This document shows positions 1 through 8,596 of a stretch of 64,000 bases of DNA, one piece after another. A program made the translations under genes and the position numbers. A model generated the notes under the pieces. That model had not been told where the DNA came from. It saw nothing but the letters and a program-made list of their open reading frames with translations, and made no database searches. Source of the DNA: CALEAR01 sp035301485 (GTDB taxonomy: Bacteria; Pseudomonadota; Gammaproteobacteria; Pseudomonadales; Alcanivoracaceae); assembly GCA_035301485.1 (NCBI GenBank), contig DATGUF010000011.1:98062-162061 (forward strand), given 5' to 3'. Position 1 is the first letter of the stretch. Every line of letters starts with the position of its first letter.

Positions 1-1
1 T

Positions 2-1768
2 TCTTCAGCGTTTTTAATTGCCGACGGCGTATTACCTTCCAACGAAGGGCGTGGCTATGTGCTACGTCGTATTATTCGTCGTGCTTTACGCCACGGCCAC
101 CAGCTCGGCCGTCACGAGCCTTTCTTCCACACGCTTGTGCAACCGCTCGTGGAACAAATGGGTGAAGCATTCCCCATTTTAACAGAGCAGCAGGCTCGTA
201 TTGAACGTGCGTTATTGAACGAAGAAGAGCAATTTGGCCGTACTTTGGCGCAAGGAATGCGGGTGTTGGAGCAAGCCATTGCCAATTTAGACGGCACAGT
301 ATTAGACGGCGAAGTGGTATTCACCCTGTACGACACCCATGGCTTTCCGCCTGACTTAACCGCAGATGTGTGCCGTGAACATGCTTTAGAAGTGGACATG
401 GAAGGGTTTGAAAAAGCCATGGAGCAGCAGCGCGAGCGTGCGCGTGGTGCAGATGCTTTTGCCGCTGATTACAGTGATCGCTTAGCCATTGATGCGAGCA
501 GTGAATTTACGGGTTATGAAGGTACTTCATTGCCTGAAGCCACTGTTGTGGCGTTGTACAAAGATGGCGAAACAGTACAGAAACTGGCAGCTGGTGAAGA
601 AGGCCTCGTGGTGTTAAATCGCACCCCATTCTATGCCGAGGCGGGTGGTCAAAGCAGCGATACGGGATTGCTCGTGGCAAATGATGCCACCTTTGAGGTC
701 ACCGACACTCGCCAGCGCCAAGCGGCCATTGTGCACATGGGTAAAGTAGCCAATGGCGAGCTAGAAGTGGGGCAGGGCTTAAGCCCGCAAGTAAACAAAC
801 AGCGTCGGCGCGGCATTATGCGCCACCACTCCGCCACCCACCTTATGCACGCAGCGTTACAAAAAATTCTAGGCAGCCATGTGCAGCAAAAAGGTTCGCT
901 CGTTGCGCCGAATTATTTACGTTTTGATTTTGCCCACGATAAAGCCATGACAGCAGAAGAGCTCGTGGCTGTGGAAAATGCGGTGAACGAACAAGTGTTT
1001 GCTAATGCCCCTGTCACCACGGAGCTGATGGATATGGAAGCTGCTAAAAAAGCAGGTGCCATGGCTTTGTTTGGGGAGAAATACGACGATGAAGTACGTG
1101 TTCTCACCATGGGCGAAAACGGCTTTTCCAAAGAGTTGTGTGGTGGTACCCACGTGAGCAGTACGGGCGAAATTGGGCTGTTCAAGATTACGAGCGAAGG
1201 AGCTTCCTCTTCTGGAGTGCGCCGTATCGAAGCCGTGTGTGGCCCAGACGCTTTAGCGTACATTCAAAAGCGTGAAAGTTGGCTGGCACATATTGCTAGC
1301 ACTTTGCGTGTGTCGCCAGAACAAGCCGCTGGCCGTGTTGAACAGTTAGTGCAAAGAGGGCGCGACCAAGAACGCGAAATGGAGCGCTTGAAACAACAGC
1401 TAGCTACTGGCAAAGGCACGGACCTCACCGCCAACGCTCAAGAAGTGAATGGCGTTAAAGTAGTGGCCACCGAATTGAACGGTGCCGACACCAAAGCACT
1501 GCGCATGGCAATGGATAAATTGAAAGACCAACTAGGCACCGCAGTGGTAATTCTTGCCGCCACAGAAGGAGAGAAAATTACCTTGGTGGCCGGCAGCACC
1601 AAAGATATATGTGAGCGCTATCCTGCGGGCGATTTAATCCGCCACGTTGCTACGCAAGTAGGTGGTAAAGGTGGTGGCCGAGTAGATATGGCTCAGGGCG
1701 GTGGTAATAACCCAAGTGCTTTGCCAGCAGCACTGGCGAGCGTCGCACAGTGGGTAGCAGACCGCTAA
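2..1768 (+). CDS. alaS: Alanyl-tRNA synthetase, C-terminal two thirds (cut by window edge)
   Basis: Charges tRNA-Ala with alanine in the cytoplasm. The frame is open from base 2 (SSAFLIADGVLPSNEGRGYVLRR, an AlaRS core signature), so the Met at 59 is internal and the true start lies before the window. 588 residues are visible; the family is about 870, so the N-terminal aminoacylation motifs are missing. Visible parts are the end of the catalytic/tRNA-recognition region, the editing domain with its zinc-site HSATH motif (near 825-845) and CGGTH motif (near 1138-1152), and a C-terminal DHHA1 domain ending in a glycine-rich GGKGGGR segment. lysC follows 75 bases downstream, the arrangement seen in Pseudomonas-type genomes. 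Confidence 0.97.
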   Translation, partial: SSAFLIADGVLPSNEGRGYVLRRIIRRALRHGHQLGRHEPFFHTLVQPLVEQMGEAFPILTEQQARIERALLNEEEQFGRTLAQGMRVLEQAIANLDGTVLDGEVVFTLYDTHGFPPDLTADVCREHALEVDMEGFEKAMEQQRERARGADAFAADYSDRLAIDASSEFTGYEGTSLPEATVVALYKDGETVQKLAAGEEGLVVLNRTPFYAEAGGQSSDTGLLVANDATFEVTDTRQRQAAIVHMGKVANGELEVGQGLSPQVNKQRRRGIMRHHSATHLMHAALQKILGSHVQQKGSLVAPNYLRFDFAHDKAMTAEELVAVENAVNEQVFANAPVTTELMDMEAAKKAGAMALFGEKYDDEVRVLTMGENGFSKELCGGTHVSSTGEIGLFKITSEGASSSGVRRIEAVCGPDALAYIQKRESWLAHIASTLRVSPEQAAGRVEQLVQRGRDQEREMERLKQQLATGKGTDLTANAQEVNGVKVVATELNGADTKALRMAMDKLKDQLGTAVVILAATEGEKITLVAGSTKDICERYPAGDLIRHVATQVGGKGGGRVDMAQGGGNNPSALPAALASVAQWVADR

Positions 1769-1781
1769 GTGCTGTTTCATG

Positions 1782-1814
1782 AAGAGGAGCAACATGTTAG
1801 AGTGTTGCCCTCTT
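1782..1814 (+). other. Hairpin between alaS and lysC
   Basis: Inverted repeat AAGAGG-A-GCAACA / TGTTGC-CCTCTT with an 8-base loop. No T-run follows, so it is an RNA structure, perhaps an mRNA-end or attenuation element, rather than a classical intrinsic terminator. Confidence 0.5.
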
Positions 1815-1843
1815 AATTACATTAACTAACGACACAGTGAGTT

Positions 1844-3064
1844 ATGGCCCTAATCGTACAGAAATACGGCGGAACTTCCGTCGCTAATCCTGAAAGAATT
1901 AAAGCAGTGGCAGACAAGGTGGCGCAGTTTCACGCAAACGGCGACCAAGTAGTAGTAGTGGTGTCTGCCATGAGCGGTGAAACAAACCGCCTGCTTGCGT
2001 TGGCGGAAGAAGTGTCTTCGCAGCGTAACGAGCGTGAACTAGATGTGTTGGTATCCACCGGTGAGCAAGTAACCATTGCGCTATTAGCCATGGCTTTGCA
2101 GAGCAAAGGCGTTAAAGCGCGCTCTTATACGGGTGGGCAAGTACGTATTTTAACCGATAATTCTTACGGTAAAGCACGTATCCAAGAAATTGATAAAAAG
2201 CCCATTCAGGCTGATTTAAATAATGGCAGTGTTGTTATTGTTGCAGGTTTCCAAGGTGTAGATCCTGATGGCAACATCACCACGCTAGGCCGCGGTGGAA
2301 GTGATACCACAGCGGTAGCATTGGCTGCCGCCATTGGCGCTGACGAATGCCAGATTTATACAGACGTGGATGGTGTGTACACCACAGATCCGCGCGTTGT
2401 AAGTAGTGCTCGCCGTTTAGACCGTATTACCTTCGAAGAAATGCTAGAAATGGCAAGCCAAGGCTCTAAAATTCTGCAAATCCGCTCCGTGGAGTTCGCA
2501 GGTAAGTACAACGTGCCCTTACGTGTTCTCTCTAGTTTCGAAGAGGGCCCTGGCACACTAATTACCGTAGACGATGAGGTAGATATGGAACAACCGGTAA
2601 TCTCCGGCATTGCATTTACACGTGACGAAGCCAAAATCACTTTACGTGGTGTGCCAGATACACCAGGCATCGCGTTTAAAATTCTAGGCCCCATTGGTGA
2701 AGCGGGCGTAGAAGTGGATATGATCGTACAAAACATCGGCCTTGATGGTTCAACCGACTTTACCTTCACCGTACACCGCAATGATTTGCAAAAAGCTCAA
2801 TCAGTGCTTGAAAAGCTAGCGACAGAGTTAAACGCACGTGAAGTGTTTAGCAACGATGCTATTGCAAAAATTTCGCTAGTAGGTGTGGGCATGCGTTCAC
2901 ACGCTGGTGTGGCCAGTAAAATGTTTGAAGCACTTGCTAATGAGGGTATTAACATCGAAATGATCTCCACTTCTGAAATTAAAATTTCAGTAGTAGTGGC
3001 TGAGAAGTACTTAGAGCTTGCTGTGCGCGCTCTTCATACCGCCTTTGAATTGGATCAAGAATAG
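1844..3064 (+). CDS. lysC: Aspartate kinase
   Basis: Phosphorylates L-aspartate, the first step towards lysine, methionine, threonine and diaminopimelate. 406 residues, the usual length for the monofunctional lysine-sensitive type. The kinase signature KYGGTS is at residues 7-12, followed by the STGEQ segment and an amino-acid kinase fold. Two ACT regulatory domains fill the last ~140 residues (the ISGIAFTRDEAKI and AKISLVGVGM segments), which usually bind lysine/threonine for feedback inhibition. It starts ATG-GCC at 1844. It sits between alaS and csrA in the order known from Pseudomonas. No oddities seen. Confidence 0.97.
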   Translation: MALIVQKYGGTSVANPERIKAVADKVAQFHANGDQVVVVVSAMSGETNRLLALAEEVSSQRNERELDVLVSTGEQVTIALLAMALQSKGVKARSYTGGQVRILTDNSYGKARIQEIDKKPIQADLNNGSVVIVAGFQGVDPDGNITTLGRGGSDTTAVALAAAIGADECQIYTDVDGVYTTDPRVVSSARRLDRITFEEMLEMASQGSKILQIRSVEFAGKYNVPLRVLSSFEEGPGTLITVDDEVDMEQPVISGIAFTRDEAKITLRGVPDTPGIAFKILGPIGEAGVEVDMIVQNIGLDGSTDFTFTVHRNDLQKAQSVLEKLATELNAREVFSNDAIAKISLVGVGMRSHAGVASKMFEALANEGINIEMISTSEIKISVVVAEKYLELAVRALHTAFELDQE

Positions 3065-3078
3065 TTAATAGCAATCTA

Positions 3079-3109
3079 ACAAGTGCCATAGCAAGACAAT
3101 GGCACTTGT
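3079..3109 (+). terminator. Hairpin after lysC
   Basis: Perfect 11-bp stem (ACAAGTGCCAT / ATGGCACTTGT) 15 bases after the lysC stop. Only a weak T-rich tail follows, so termination may be partial and allow read-through towards csrA. Confidence 0.5.
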
Positions 3110-3239
3110 ATCTTGCATAATAAGCCCTTCGTTGTTTATGTTGGCATTATTTAAATACATTTGATGGAACAAGTGGAAGTAATGTCAGTCTTAACAACCA
3201 GCGCTCATCAAATATTAAAAGACCTAGGAGGGCACCATC

Positions 3240-3422
3240 ATGCTCATACTTACTCGGAGAGTAGGTGAAACTCTAATGATCGGTGACAACATCACCGTTA
3301 CTGTACTCGGCGTAAAAGGTAACCAAGTTCGGATTGGTGTCGACGCCCCTCGCGATGTTTCTGTTCACCGCGAAGAGATTTATTTACGTATTCAGAACGA
3401 AAAACAAGCAGACGGCGAATGA
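3240..3422 (+). CDS. csrA: Carbon storage regulator CsrA/RsmA
   Basis: Small homodimeric RNA-binding protein that controls translation and stability of mRNAs by binding GGA motifs. 60 residues, starting MLILTRRVGE and containing the conserved GVKGNQVRIG strand and the VHREEIY segment that forms the RNA-binding face. The start is set by a strong AGGAGGG at 3226-3232, seven bases upstream. Because CsrA binds GGA in ribosome sites, this Shine-Dalgarno could be an autoregulatory site (inference from the family). It lies between lysC and a tRNA-Ser gene, as in pseudomonads. Confidence 0.98.
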   Translation: MLILTRRVGETLMIGDNITVTVLGVKGNQVRIGVDAPRDVSVHREEIYLRIQNEKQADGE

Positions 3423-3527
3423 GTTTAAGAAAAGCACTAGGAATTCTCTAAGAAACTGGTATCATGCGCCCCGTCTCGTTGCAAAATGGCACGGGGCAAC
3501 CGTTGCACAGGCAAGTTTTGTGCACTA

Positions 3528-3619
3528 GGTGAGGTGGCCGAGCAGGCTGAAGGCGCTCCCCTGCTAAGGGAGTATACGTTAAGAGCGTATCGAGGGTTCG
3601 AATCCCTCCCTCACCGCCA
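3528..3619 (+). tRNA. serT-like tRNA-Ser(GCU): tRNA-Ser (anticodon GCU)
   Basis: 92-base class II tRNA. The acceptor stem is GGTGAGG pairing with CCTCACC (3609-3615), followed by G73 and an encoded CCA at 3617-3619. The anticodon loop CTGCTAA (3561-3567) holds GCT at 3563-3565, which reads AGC/AGU. The long variable arm (around 3572-3592) and the T-loop GTTCGAATC confirm serine class II. It lies about 100 bases after csrA. Confidence 0.97.
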
Positions 3620-3624
3620 AATTC

Positions 3625-3653
3625 AAAACCCTTGGGTCCCCAAGGGTTTTTTT
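3625..3653 (+). terminator. Rho-independent terminator after tRNA-Ser
   Basis: A 12-bp stem (AAAACCCTTGGG / CCCAAGGGTTTT) closed by a very short loop and continuing into a seven-T tract. It follows the tRNA by five bases and ends the csrA/tRNA transcription unit. Confidence 0.9.
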
Positions 3654-3705
3654 ATGCCTAATTTTTGGCTTCGCTAGGCCGCTAGGCCTGCATAAAGGAC
3701 ACCAA

Positions 3706-4031
3706 ATGGGTTATCTGTGGCTGTTTGTAGCTATCGTTCTGGAAGTAATAGCCACTACCGCGCTAAAAGCCTCTGCAGGCTTCACTCGGTGGTGGCCGAG
3801 TGTGGTAGTAGTGGTTGGTTATGCGGGCGCCTTCTACTGCCTTTCTGTGGTGATGCAGAGTGTGCCGGTGGGTGTGGCTTATGCCATTTGGAGTGGTGTG
3901 GGTATTGTGTTGGTCACTGCCATTGCCATGGTGGTTTATGGCAGCAACTTGATTGGCCAGCAGTGATAGGTATCGCGTTAATTGTGGCGGGCGTTATGAC
4001 GCTTACCCTATGCTCAAAGATGGCCGTGTAG
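3706..4031 (+). pseudogene. SMR-family multidrug exporter, frameshifted
   Basis: Small multidrug resistance (EmrE-like) four-helix proton antiporter. The first reading frame gives MGYLWLFVAIVLEVIATT, with the membrane-embedded Glu in the first helix, and the family segment AYAIWSGVGIVL. It then runs into a stop at 3966 after YGSNLIGQQ. The missing fourth helix (LDWPAVIGIALIVAGV) is present in the -1 frame and ends at 4031. Adding one base near 3938-3945 would read ...YGQQLDWPA and restore a protein of about 108 residues, the normal SMR length. The shift removes helix 4, so the product should be non-functional. No slippery heptamer is visible, so programmed frameshifting is unlikely. A sequencing error remains possible. 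Confidence 0.85.
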
Positions 4032-4054
4032 CAATACAGGCACGCCTGTATTGC
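4031..4054. terminator. Hairpin between convergent genes
   Basis: Perfect 10-bp stem GCAATACAGG-CACG-CCTGTATTGC directly after the SMR stop and 10 bases from the end of the leftward DUF4282 gene. The T-run is poor. Probably a shared transcript-end structure. Confidence 0.6.
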
Positions 4055-4063
4055 TTGGGTTGG

Positions 4064-4696
4064 TTACTCGTCGAAAATATCGGGTTCAGTGTGCTGTGAA
4101 CGACGGCTGCGTAAACCGCCCTTCAAAAAAGGAATACGCTGGGTAACGGTGACGATATCGTCCATGGAGGTGCTCAGTTCTTCTACCGATTTGCTCATGC
4201 GCTCTACAGATTCTTCTAATTTATAGAAATCCCCGCTAATTTCTTCGATGGAATCACTAATACCTGCCAACGCATCTACTGTGTCGCGAATGCCCACAAG
4301 GCTATCCATGTGTTCTGCAATATGGAACATGACACGGTAAAACTCTAACAAAGCACGTAATACAGAAGCGAGCACAATAAAAGTTAGTGGTGCTGCAACA
4401 AAAGTGTAGAAAAGGCCACGCCAGATGGAGTGCATAAACGCTTCAACGCATAAGTAGCCAATGCCCACAGCACTCGCAATAAGTGCCAAGGTGTACACCA
4501 CGGGCACCACTTGAATGATGACGTATTTCTCAAAATTTAAACTAAACAGTTTGCGTATATATGTGTTTACGCGTGAAGGCCAAGAATTAGCGCCACGAAT
4601 AGTCGCGTCTAAATTTTTTTCGACGGGTAGGCCTGTTGTAAAAGAGTCACGATCACTGTTGTTGTCTTGAGTGTGCTCTGGCTGTTCAGTTACCAT
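4064..4696 (-). CDS. DUF4282-type membrane protein
   Basis: 210 residues, function unknown. The N-terminal ~55 residues are hydrophilic. Two predicted membrane helices follow (about residues 57-86 and 92-122), with a FEKYVIIQ start and a pattern resembling DUF4282 (recognised by eye, not by search). Residues ~126-185 form an amphipathic, probably coiled-coil region rich in SIEEIS/SVEELS repeats, then a basic-acidic tail. It is the last gene of a leftward operon: its start overlaps the stop of the DUF2804 gene by 7 bases, so translation is probably coupled. The coiled-coil suggests a scaffolding or oligomeric membrane protein (inference). Confidence 0.8.
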   Translation of the reverse strand: MVTEQPEHTQDNNSDRDSFTTGLPVEKNLDATIRGANSWPSRVNTYIRKLFSLNFEKYVIIQVVPVVYTLALIASAVGIGYLCVEAFMHSIWRGLFYTFVAAPLTFIVLASVLRALLEFYRVMFHIAEHMDSLVGIRDTVDALAGISDSIEEISGDFYKLEESVERMSKSVEELSTSMDDIVTVTQRIPFLKGGLRSRRSQHTEPDIFDE

Positions 4697-5715
4697 TTTG
4701 CGTACTGTTCCTCTACAAAACCATGTAAGCGGTCAATCTGAATGCGTTGGCCGTCATCCAATTCAATAGAGCCCGTGAAATAGCCGAATAACTGATGAAA
4801 ATTACTGGCAAAGAGCCCTAAGTTGAGTTGTTCTTTGTGTTGGCCCAAAGGTTTAAATACTAGCTTAACCTTCTGGTTAGAGCTGGTAATGGTCCAAGGT
4901 TGTAGCAGGCGATCGCGGTCGTAATGAAAAGCCACATTACCTAAGGGAATGCACAGGTTGTTGAGCCATAAGCAATTTTCAGAGTAACTGGTTTCATTCA
5001 CTCCACAGGAAATATTCAGGCCCACATGTTGGCCGTTCACATCGCCGCTAAAGCAGGCCCAGTTCCAAAAAGTTTGGCGGCGCATATAGCCAGCAGAAAA
5101 GTCGTGGTGGCCAAAAGCGTCTATTTCTTGCGTTTCGCTGCCGCGGCGCAAGGTGCCTGATACTTTAACGCCCGCTACTTTATTGGCGTAAACCCAACCA
5201 TTAATGCCGGTACGTGTGCACAACGACATGGGTTCATAATTGGCTTCTTCGTGCATTACCAAGTCAAGGGTTAAATCTGGCAACGTAACAGCCAAGGTTT
5301 TTTCCAAGCCATTGGCCCGTTGGCGGTAGCCCATCTCAATGCGCACTTTCTTCTGTTTGAAGTGGCTGCATCCTTTAACGGGGGAGTCAGACATATTGAT
5401 GTGCATGCCTAAAGGGCTGCGCCATGTGTAGCTTTCTAGTTCACCGGTTGAAGGTGTAAAAATATAAAAGAAAGCAATGCCAAGCCAAGAAGTATCGGCT
5501 AATGCACAGCCGATCAAATAATCATCGTGGATAACACCAAAATATTGAAACTGTTTATATTCAAAAAATTTGGCGAGCGAGTTCGCCGGTTTACCCATGG
5601 GGGTGCGATGGTCTGTCTCGCGGCCATTAATGGTTGCTACGGAATGCTTAAAAACGCCGTAACTAGGGTGGCCATCTTCATTCACGAGTTGTTTGGGTGT
5701 ATCGAGCTTGTGCAT
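4690..5715 (-). CDS. DUF2804-family protein
   Basis: 341 residues from the ATG at 5715 (MHKLDTPKQ); a longer reading from 5742 only extends further into the upstream gene. No signal peptide or membrane helix is evident. The sequence is rich in beta-strand-like segments, with conserved-looking stretches SLAKFFEYKQFQYFG, FGHHDFSAGY and WNWACFSG that match my memory of DUF2804. The biochemical role is unknown. The start overlaps the end of the DUF1853 gene by about 38 bases and the end overlaps the DUF4282 gene, so it is embedded in a tightly coupled operon with a hot-dog thioesterase at its head. Confidence 0.82.
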   Translation of the reverse strand: MHKLDTPKQLVNEDGHPSYGVFKHSVATINGRETDHRTPMGKPANSLAKFFEYKQFQYFGVIHDDYLIGCALADTSWLGIAFFYIFTPSTGELESYTWRSPLGMHINMSDSPVKGCSHFKQKKVRIEMGYRQRANGLEKTLAVTLPDLTLDLVMHEEANYEPMSLCTRTGINGWVYANKVAGVKVSGTLRRGSETQEIDAFGHHDFSAGYMRRQTFWNWACFSGDVNGQHVGLNISCGVNETSYSENCLWLNNLCIPLGNVAFHYDRDRLLQPWTITSSNQKVKLVFKPLGQHKEQLNLGLFASNFHQLFGYFTGSIELDDGQRIQIDRLHGFVEEQYAKW

Positions 5716-6487
5716 TTGAAATCCAATTGTCAGGCACCACAAAACCAGGCGATAGTTCGCCGGTGGCGTGTTGCATAAGAAGCATAGTGGGGCAGTTTAC
5801 TGTATGAACATGGCGAATAACAGACTCAGCCGTATGTAATATTGGTTTTAGAGCTAAAAACTGGGCCGCATTTAGCCAGTGTTTTTTGTTTAAAATCAGA
5901 TAGTTGCTGCTTTTAGGTAATTGCTCTAGTGGCCACCAAGTGCCTCGTAGATGCTGCGGATGAGCACCATCAGGTGGCGGCAACGTATAGCCTGCAGGGT
6001 AATAGAGCACACCGCGGCTTAAAAGATGTTGGTGCTTGATGGGGCCAGGCAGAAATGGTTGTGCTGCAGGGTGGTGAGCTAAAGGAAACTGATGCTCAAG
6101 GCCGCGATGGTATTTTCTATGGAAGTGATCACTAGGGTTAGGGCCTGGCCAAAAATCCTCGGCAAAGCCTAAATAATGCTTAAAAGTGAGCTCCCAGTGC
6201 CAGTATTCTTGCTTTTGTTTGTGCCATAAAATGGCGTCTAGCTCACCTAAGGTGCGTGTACGGTTTCGAATGGCTAGGTTGCGTTCAACGATTTCTACTT
6301 CGGGCTGCTGTGCCACCTGTGCCATGATCATGTCCTCAAATTCCCTCCCTAGGCGCCTGTCTTTATGTGGGCCGTAAAAAGCGGGAGGGTGGGCATAGCA
6401 GGGCTGAAGCTGTTGGCCGCCATCCGAGGGTGCTGCAAATAAAGGCGGAGCAGCTAGCCAAGCCCTAGGGGTAAGAGGAAAATTCAT
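5678..6487 (-). CDS. DUF1853-family protein
   Basis: 269 residues, no signal peptide or membrane helix. The segments RTLGELDAILWH and WHWELTFKHYLG give an E/D...E-x-K-like arrangement that recalls the PD-(D/E)XK nuclease fold; that link is inference from pattern only. Proline- and histidine-rich loops (HFHRKYHRGLEHQ) follow. It lies 32 bases after the thioesterase gene and overlaps the DUF2804 gene. Homologues in pseudomonads are annotated only as DUF1853, as far as I recall. Function unknown. Confidence 0.82.
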   Translation of the reverse strand: MNFPLTPRAWLAAPPLFAAPSDGGQQLQPCYAHPPAFYGPHKDRRLGREFEDMIMAQVAQQPEVEIVERNLAIRNRTRTLGELDAILWHKQKQEYWHWELTFKHYLGFAEDFWPGPNPSDHFHRKYHRGLEHQFPLAHHPAAQPFLPGPIKHQHLLSRGVLYYPAGYTLPPPDGAHPQHLRGTWWPLEQLPKSSNYLILNKKHWLNAAQFLALKPILHTAESVIRHVHTVNCPTMLLMQHATGELSPGFVVPDNWISNAQARYTQTTRE

Positions 6488-6519
6488 CGCGACAGGCGTT
6501 GCTAGCTTAACGTGTGTTG

Positions 6520-7068
6520 TTAATCGTTTTGGTGTAACGATTCAAACTCGCGTTCTGTATATTGGCGCTTTGTTTGTAAGAGTGTTTTCCAGTTTTCGAT
6601 GTAACTGGGCAAAACGGGAGGAGCAACAGTAACCCCCGCGATATCTTGCACCGTGCTGGGGCTGATAGGCTTGCCATTATGGAAGTGAATAACACGCAAA
6701 AGGGCATGGGTGTGCAGCTTATTCTGTGATTCAAATTGTTGGTCGTAATAAACGTATTTGTCGTCCCAACCGAGGATGCGCGTGTGCACTGTAAAGCGTT
6801 GATAAGGGCGCAGTTCGCGCACATAAGCCACCTCAGTGTTGGCCACCACAGCATGGCACCGAGCTTCAATGAGCTTGTTCATTAAGCCTGTAACAATGGA
6901 ATGCTCTAGGCGGCATCGGTCCATAAACTTTAGGTATTTTGCATTGTTTAAATGCATGTTGTGATCTAGGTCCCATAAGCTGACTCTGAAATCCATCGAC
7001 ACAAGATCAAATAAGCCATGGGTGGGCGGCTTGCGGCGGCGGACGGCTGTTCTAATCAGCTCAAACAT
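6520..7068 (-). CDS. Hot-dog fold acyl-CoA thioesterase-like protein
   Basis: 182 residues from the ATG at 7068, chosen because AGGAG lies 8 bases upstream on the minus strand; the reading from 7119 lacks a ribosome site. The segment WDLDHNMHLNNAKYLKFMD is the 4HBT/THEM6-like active-site region (Asp near His-Leu-Asn-Asn). FadM-like enzymes of this family hydrolyse acyl-CoA esters to free acids. The substrate is unknown. First gene of the leftward operon thioesterase-DUF1853-DUF2804-DUF4282. The upstream gap (7069-7294) holds its promoter but no motif I can call with confidence. Confidence 0.85.
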   Translation of the reverse strand: MFELIRTAVRRRKPPTHGLFDLVSMDFRVSLWDLDHNMHLNNAKYLKFMDRCRLEHSIVTGLMNKLIEARCHAVVANTEVAYVRELRPYQRFTVHTRILGWDDKYVYYDQQFESQNKLHTHALLRVIHFHNGKPISPSTVQDIAGVTVAPPVLPSYIENWKTLLQTKRQYTEREFESLHQND

Positions 7069-7294
7069 TTGTTTTTCTCCTTTGTTCGTGCCTGCCTTTA
7101 GAGCCTCTTTTCGGCGCAACTAAGTGGCTAACACAAAGTTTAAGTTCCCATTTACAACAAATAGCTTAGCAAAAGCGAAAATTTCTAATTTATTAGTGTT
7201 TTTGTCAATGGCTGTAAAACCATAACATCGCACCAATCTGTATAAGCATATATCAAAAGGAGAGAGAGCGTAATGCAGAGTGAAACAAAACCGT

Positions 7295-8392
7295 TTAGTG
7301 GTGATGTCTGAGCATTAAAGCCTTACGCTTTTCCTCTTCAAACATATCTTTTTGTGCTTGGCTGGCTTCGTCTCGCAGCTTTACCCCAACGCCAAGCAAC
7401 CTAATAGGGTCTTGGCGTCGATCCCATAGGGCTGTTAACAAAGGTAGAAAAGTTTCTTCTGTAATGGGCCCTGCTGGGCCGTCTGCACTGCGAATAGTAA
7501 AATCATGATAGCGCACTTTAACGGTGGCGCCTTGAATAACATAGTGATGATCTAGGCGCTGTAGGCGTTGGCGCAGGCGCTCACATAAATCTAAGAGGGC
7601 ATTGTGCCACTGTGTGAGGTGGGCTAAATCCTTGGGGTAAGTTTCTTCCACGCTTACAGATTTGCGCCGGCGCGTATGCATCACCGGCCGCTCATCAATG
7701 CCGCGGCTATAGTTATAAAGGCTTTCCCCAAAGCTACCAAAATGCTCGTGCAGTTCGAAGCGAGTGAGCTGTTGTAGTTGTTCGCAGGTAGTAATGCCCA
7801 AGGCTGTTAGTTTCTGTTCAGTAACATGGCCTACGCCAGGGATCTTTTTTACCGGCAAGGTGGGCATAAAAGCTTCGACCGCTTCCGGTTCAATAACAAA
7901 TAAACCATCTGGCTTGCGCCAATCACTTGCTACTTTAGCCAAGAATTTATTCGATGCCACCCCTGCTGAAACAGTAATGCTGATCTTGTCTTTAACTTCG
8001 GCACGAATAGCTTCTGCCATGAGAGTGGCGCTGTTTTTGTAGTGTTCGCTATCGGTGACATCTAGGTAAGCTTCATCCAACGATAGTGGCTCAATGACAT
8101 CGGTATAACGGCGATAAATGGCCATTATTTGTTGTGATACAGCGCGGTATAAGTCGAACCGTGGCGGCAGAATAACGAGTTCAGGGCATAACTTTAAAGC
8201 GTACGCAGAGGCCATGGCAGAGTGAACGCCAAAACGGCGGGCTGGGTAGTTACACGTGGCAATAACGCCACGACGGTGTGGGTCGCCGCCCACAGCCACA
8301 GGTAAATGGGCCAAGGAAGGCTGCTCTCTAATTTCAACCGCGGCATAGAAACAGTCGCAATCTAAGTGAATGATTTTGCGTACAGTGTGCAC
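7295..8392 (-). CDS. dinB: DNA polymerase IV (Y-family)
   Basis: Error-prone translesion DNA polymerase. 365 residues from a GTG at 8392 (VHTVRKIIHLDCDCFYAAVE), which matches the usual DinB N-terminus; the longer reading from 8452 adds 20 residues not typical of the family. Conserved catalytic acids sit in HLDCDCFYA and in SLDEAYLDV. The steric and fingers region NYPARRFGVHSAM, the helix-hairpin-helix KIPGVGHVTEQKL and the little-finger domain are all present. No LexA box was recognised upstream. It stands alone, divergent from ppc. Confidence 0.93.
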   Translation of the reverse strand: MHTVRKIIHLDCDCFYAAVEIREQPSLAHLPVAVGGDPHRRGVIATCNYPARRFGVHSAMASAYALKLCPELVILPPRFDLYRAVSQQIMAIYRRYTDVIEPLSLDEAYLDVTDSEHYKNSATLMAEAIRAEVKDKISITVSAGVASNKFLAKVASDWRKPDGLFVIEPEAVEAFMPTLPVKKIPGVGHVTEQKLTALGITTCEQLQQLTRFELHEHFGSFGESLYNYSRGIDERPVMHTRRRKSVSVEETYPKDLAHLTQWHNALLDLCERLRQRLQRLDHHYVIQGATVKVRYHDFTIRSADGPAGPITEETFLPLLTALWDRRQDPIRLLGVGVKLRDEASQAQKDMFEEEKRKALMLRHHH

Positions 8393-8596
8393 GATAGCCC
8401 TGCTAGATGAAGTGATACAAACGGTGCGCCGGCATAATAAAGCCGCCCACATAGGTTATTGTACAGATTGCTTGACGGTAATGTATTAAGCTCTGTAACG
8501 CTTTTGCGGCTGTAAAAGAACGCATATTAGGTTATGTTGTGCGCTCAGTAACGCTTAGCAACAACACTAACTCGAATAAAAAAACAGGAGAAATCA

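Noticed and set aside
3930..3966. Programmed -1 frameshift in the SMR gene
   Set aside because: No slippery heptamer and no downstream stimulatory structure at a suitable distance.
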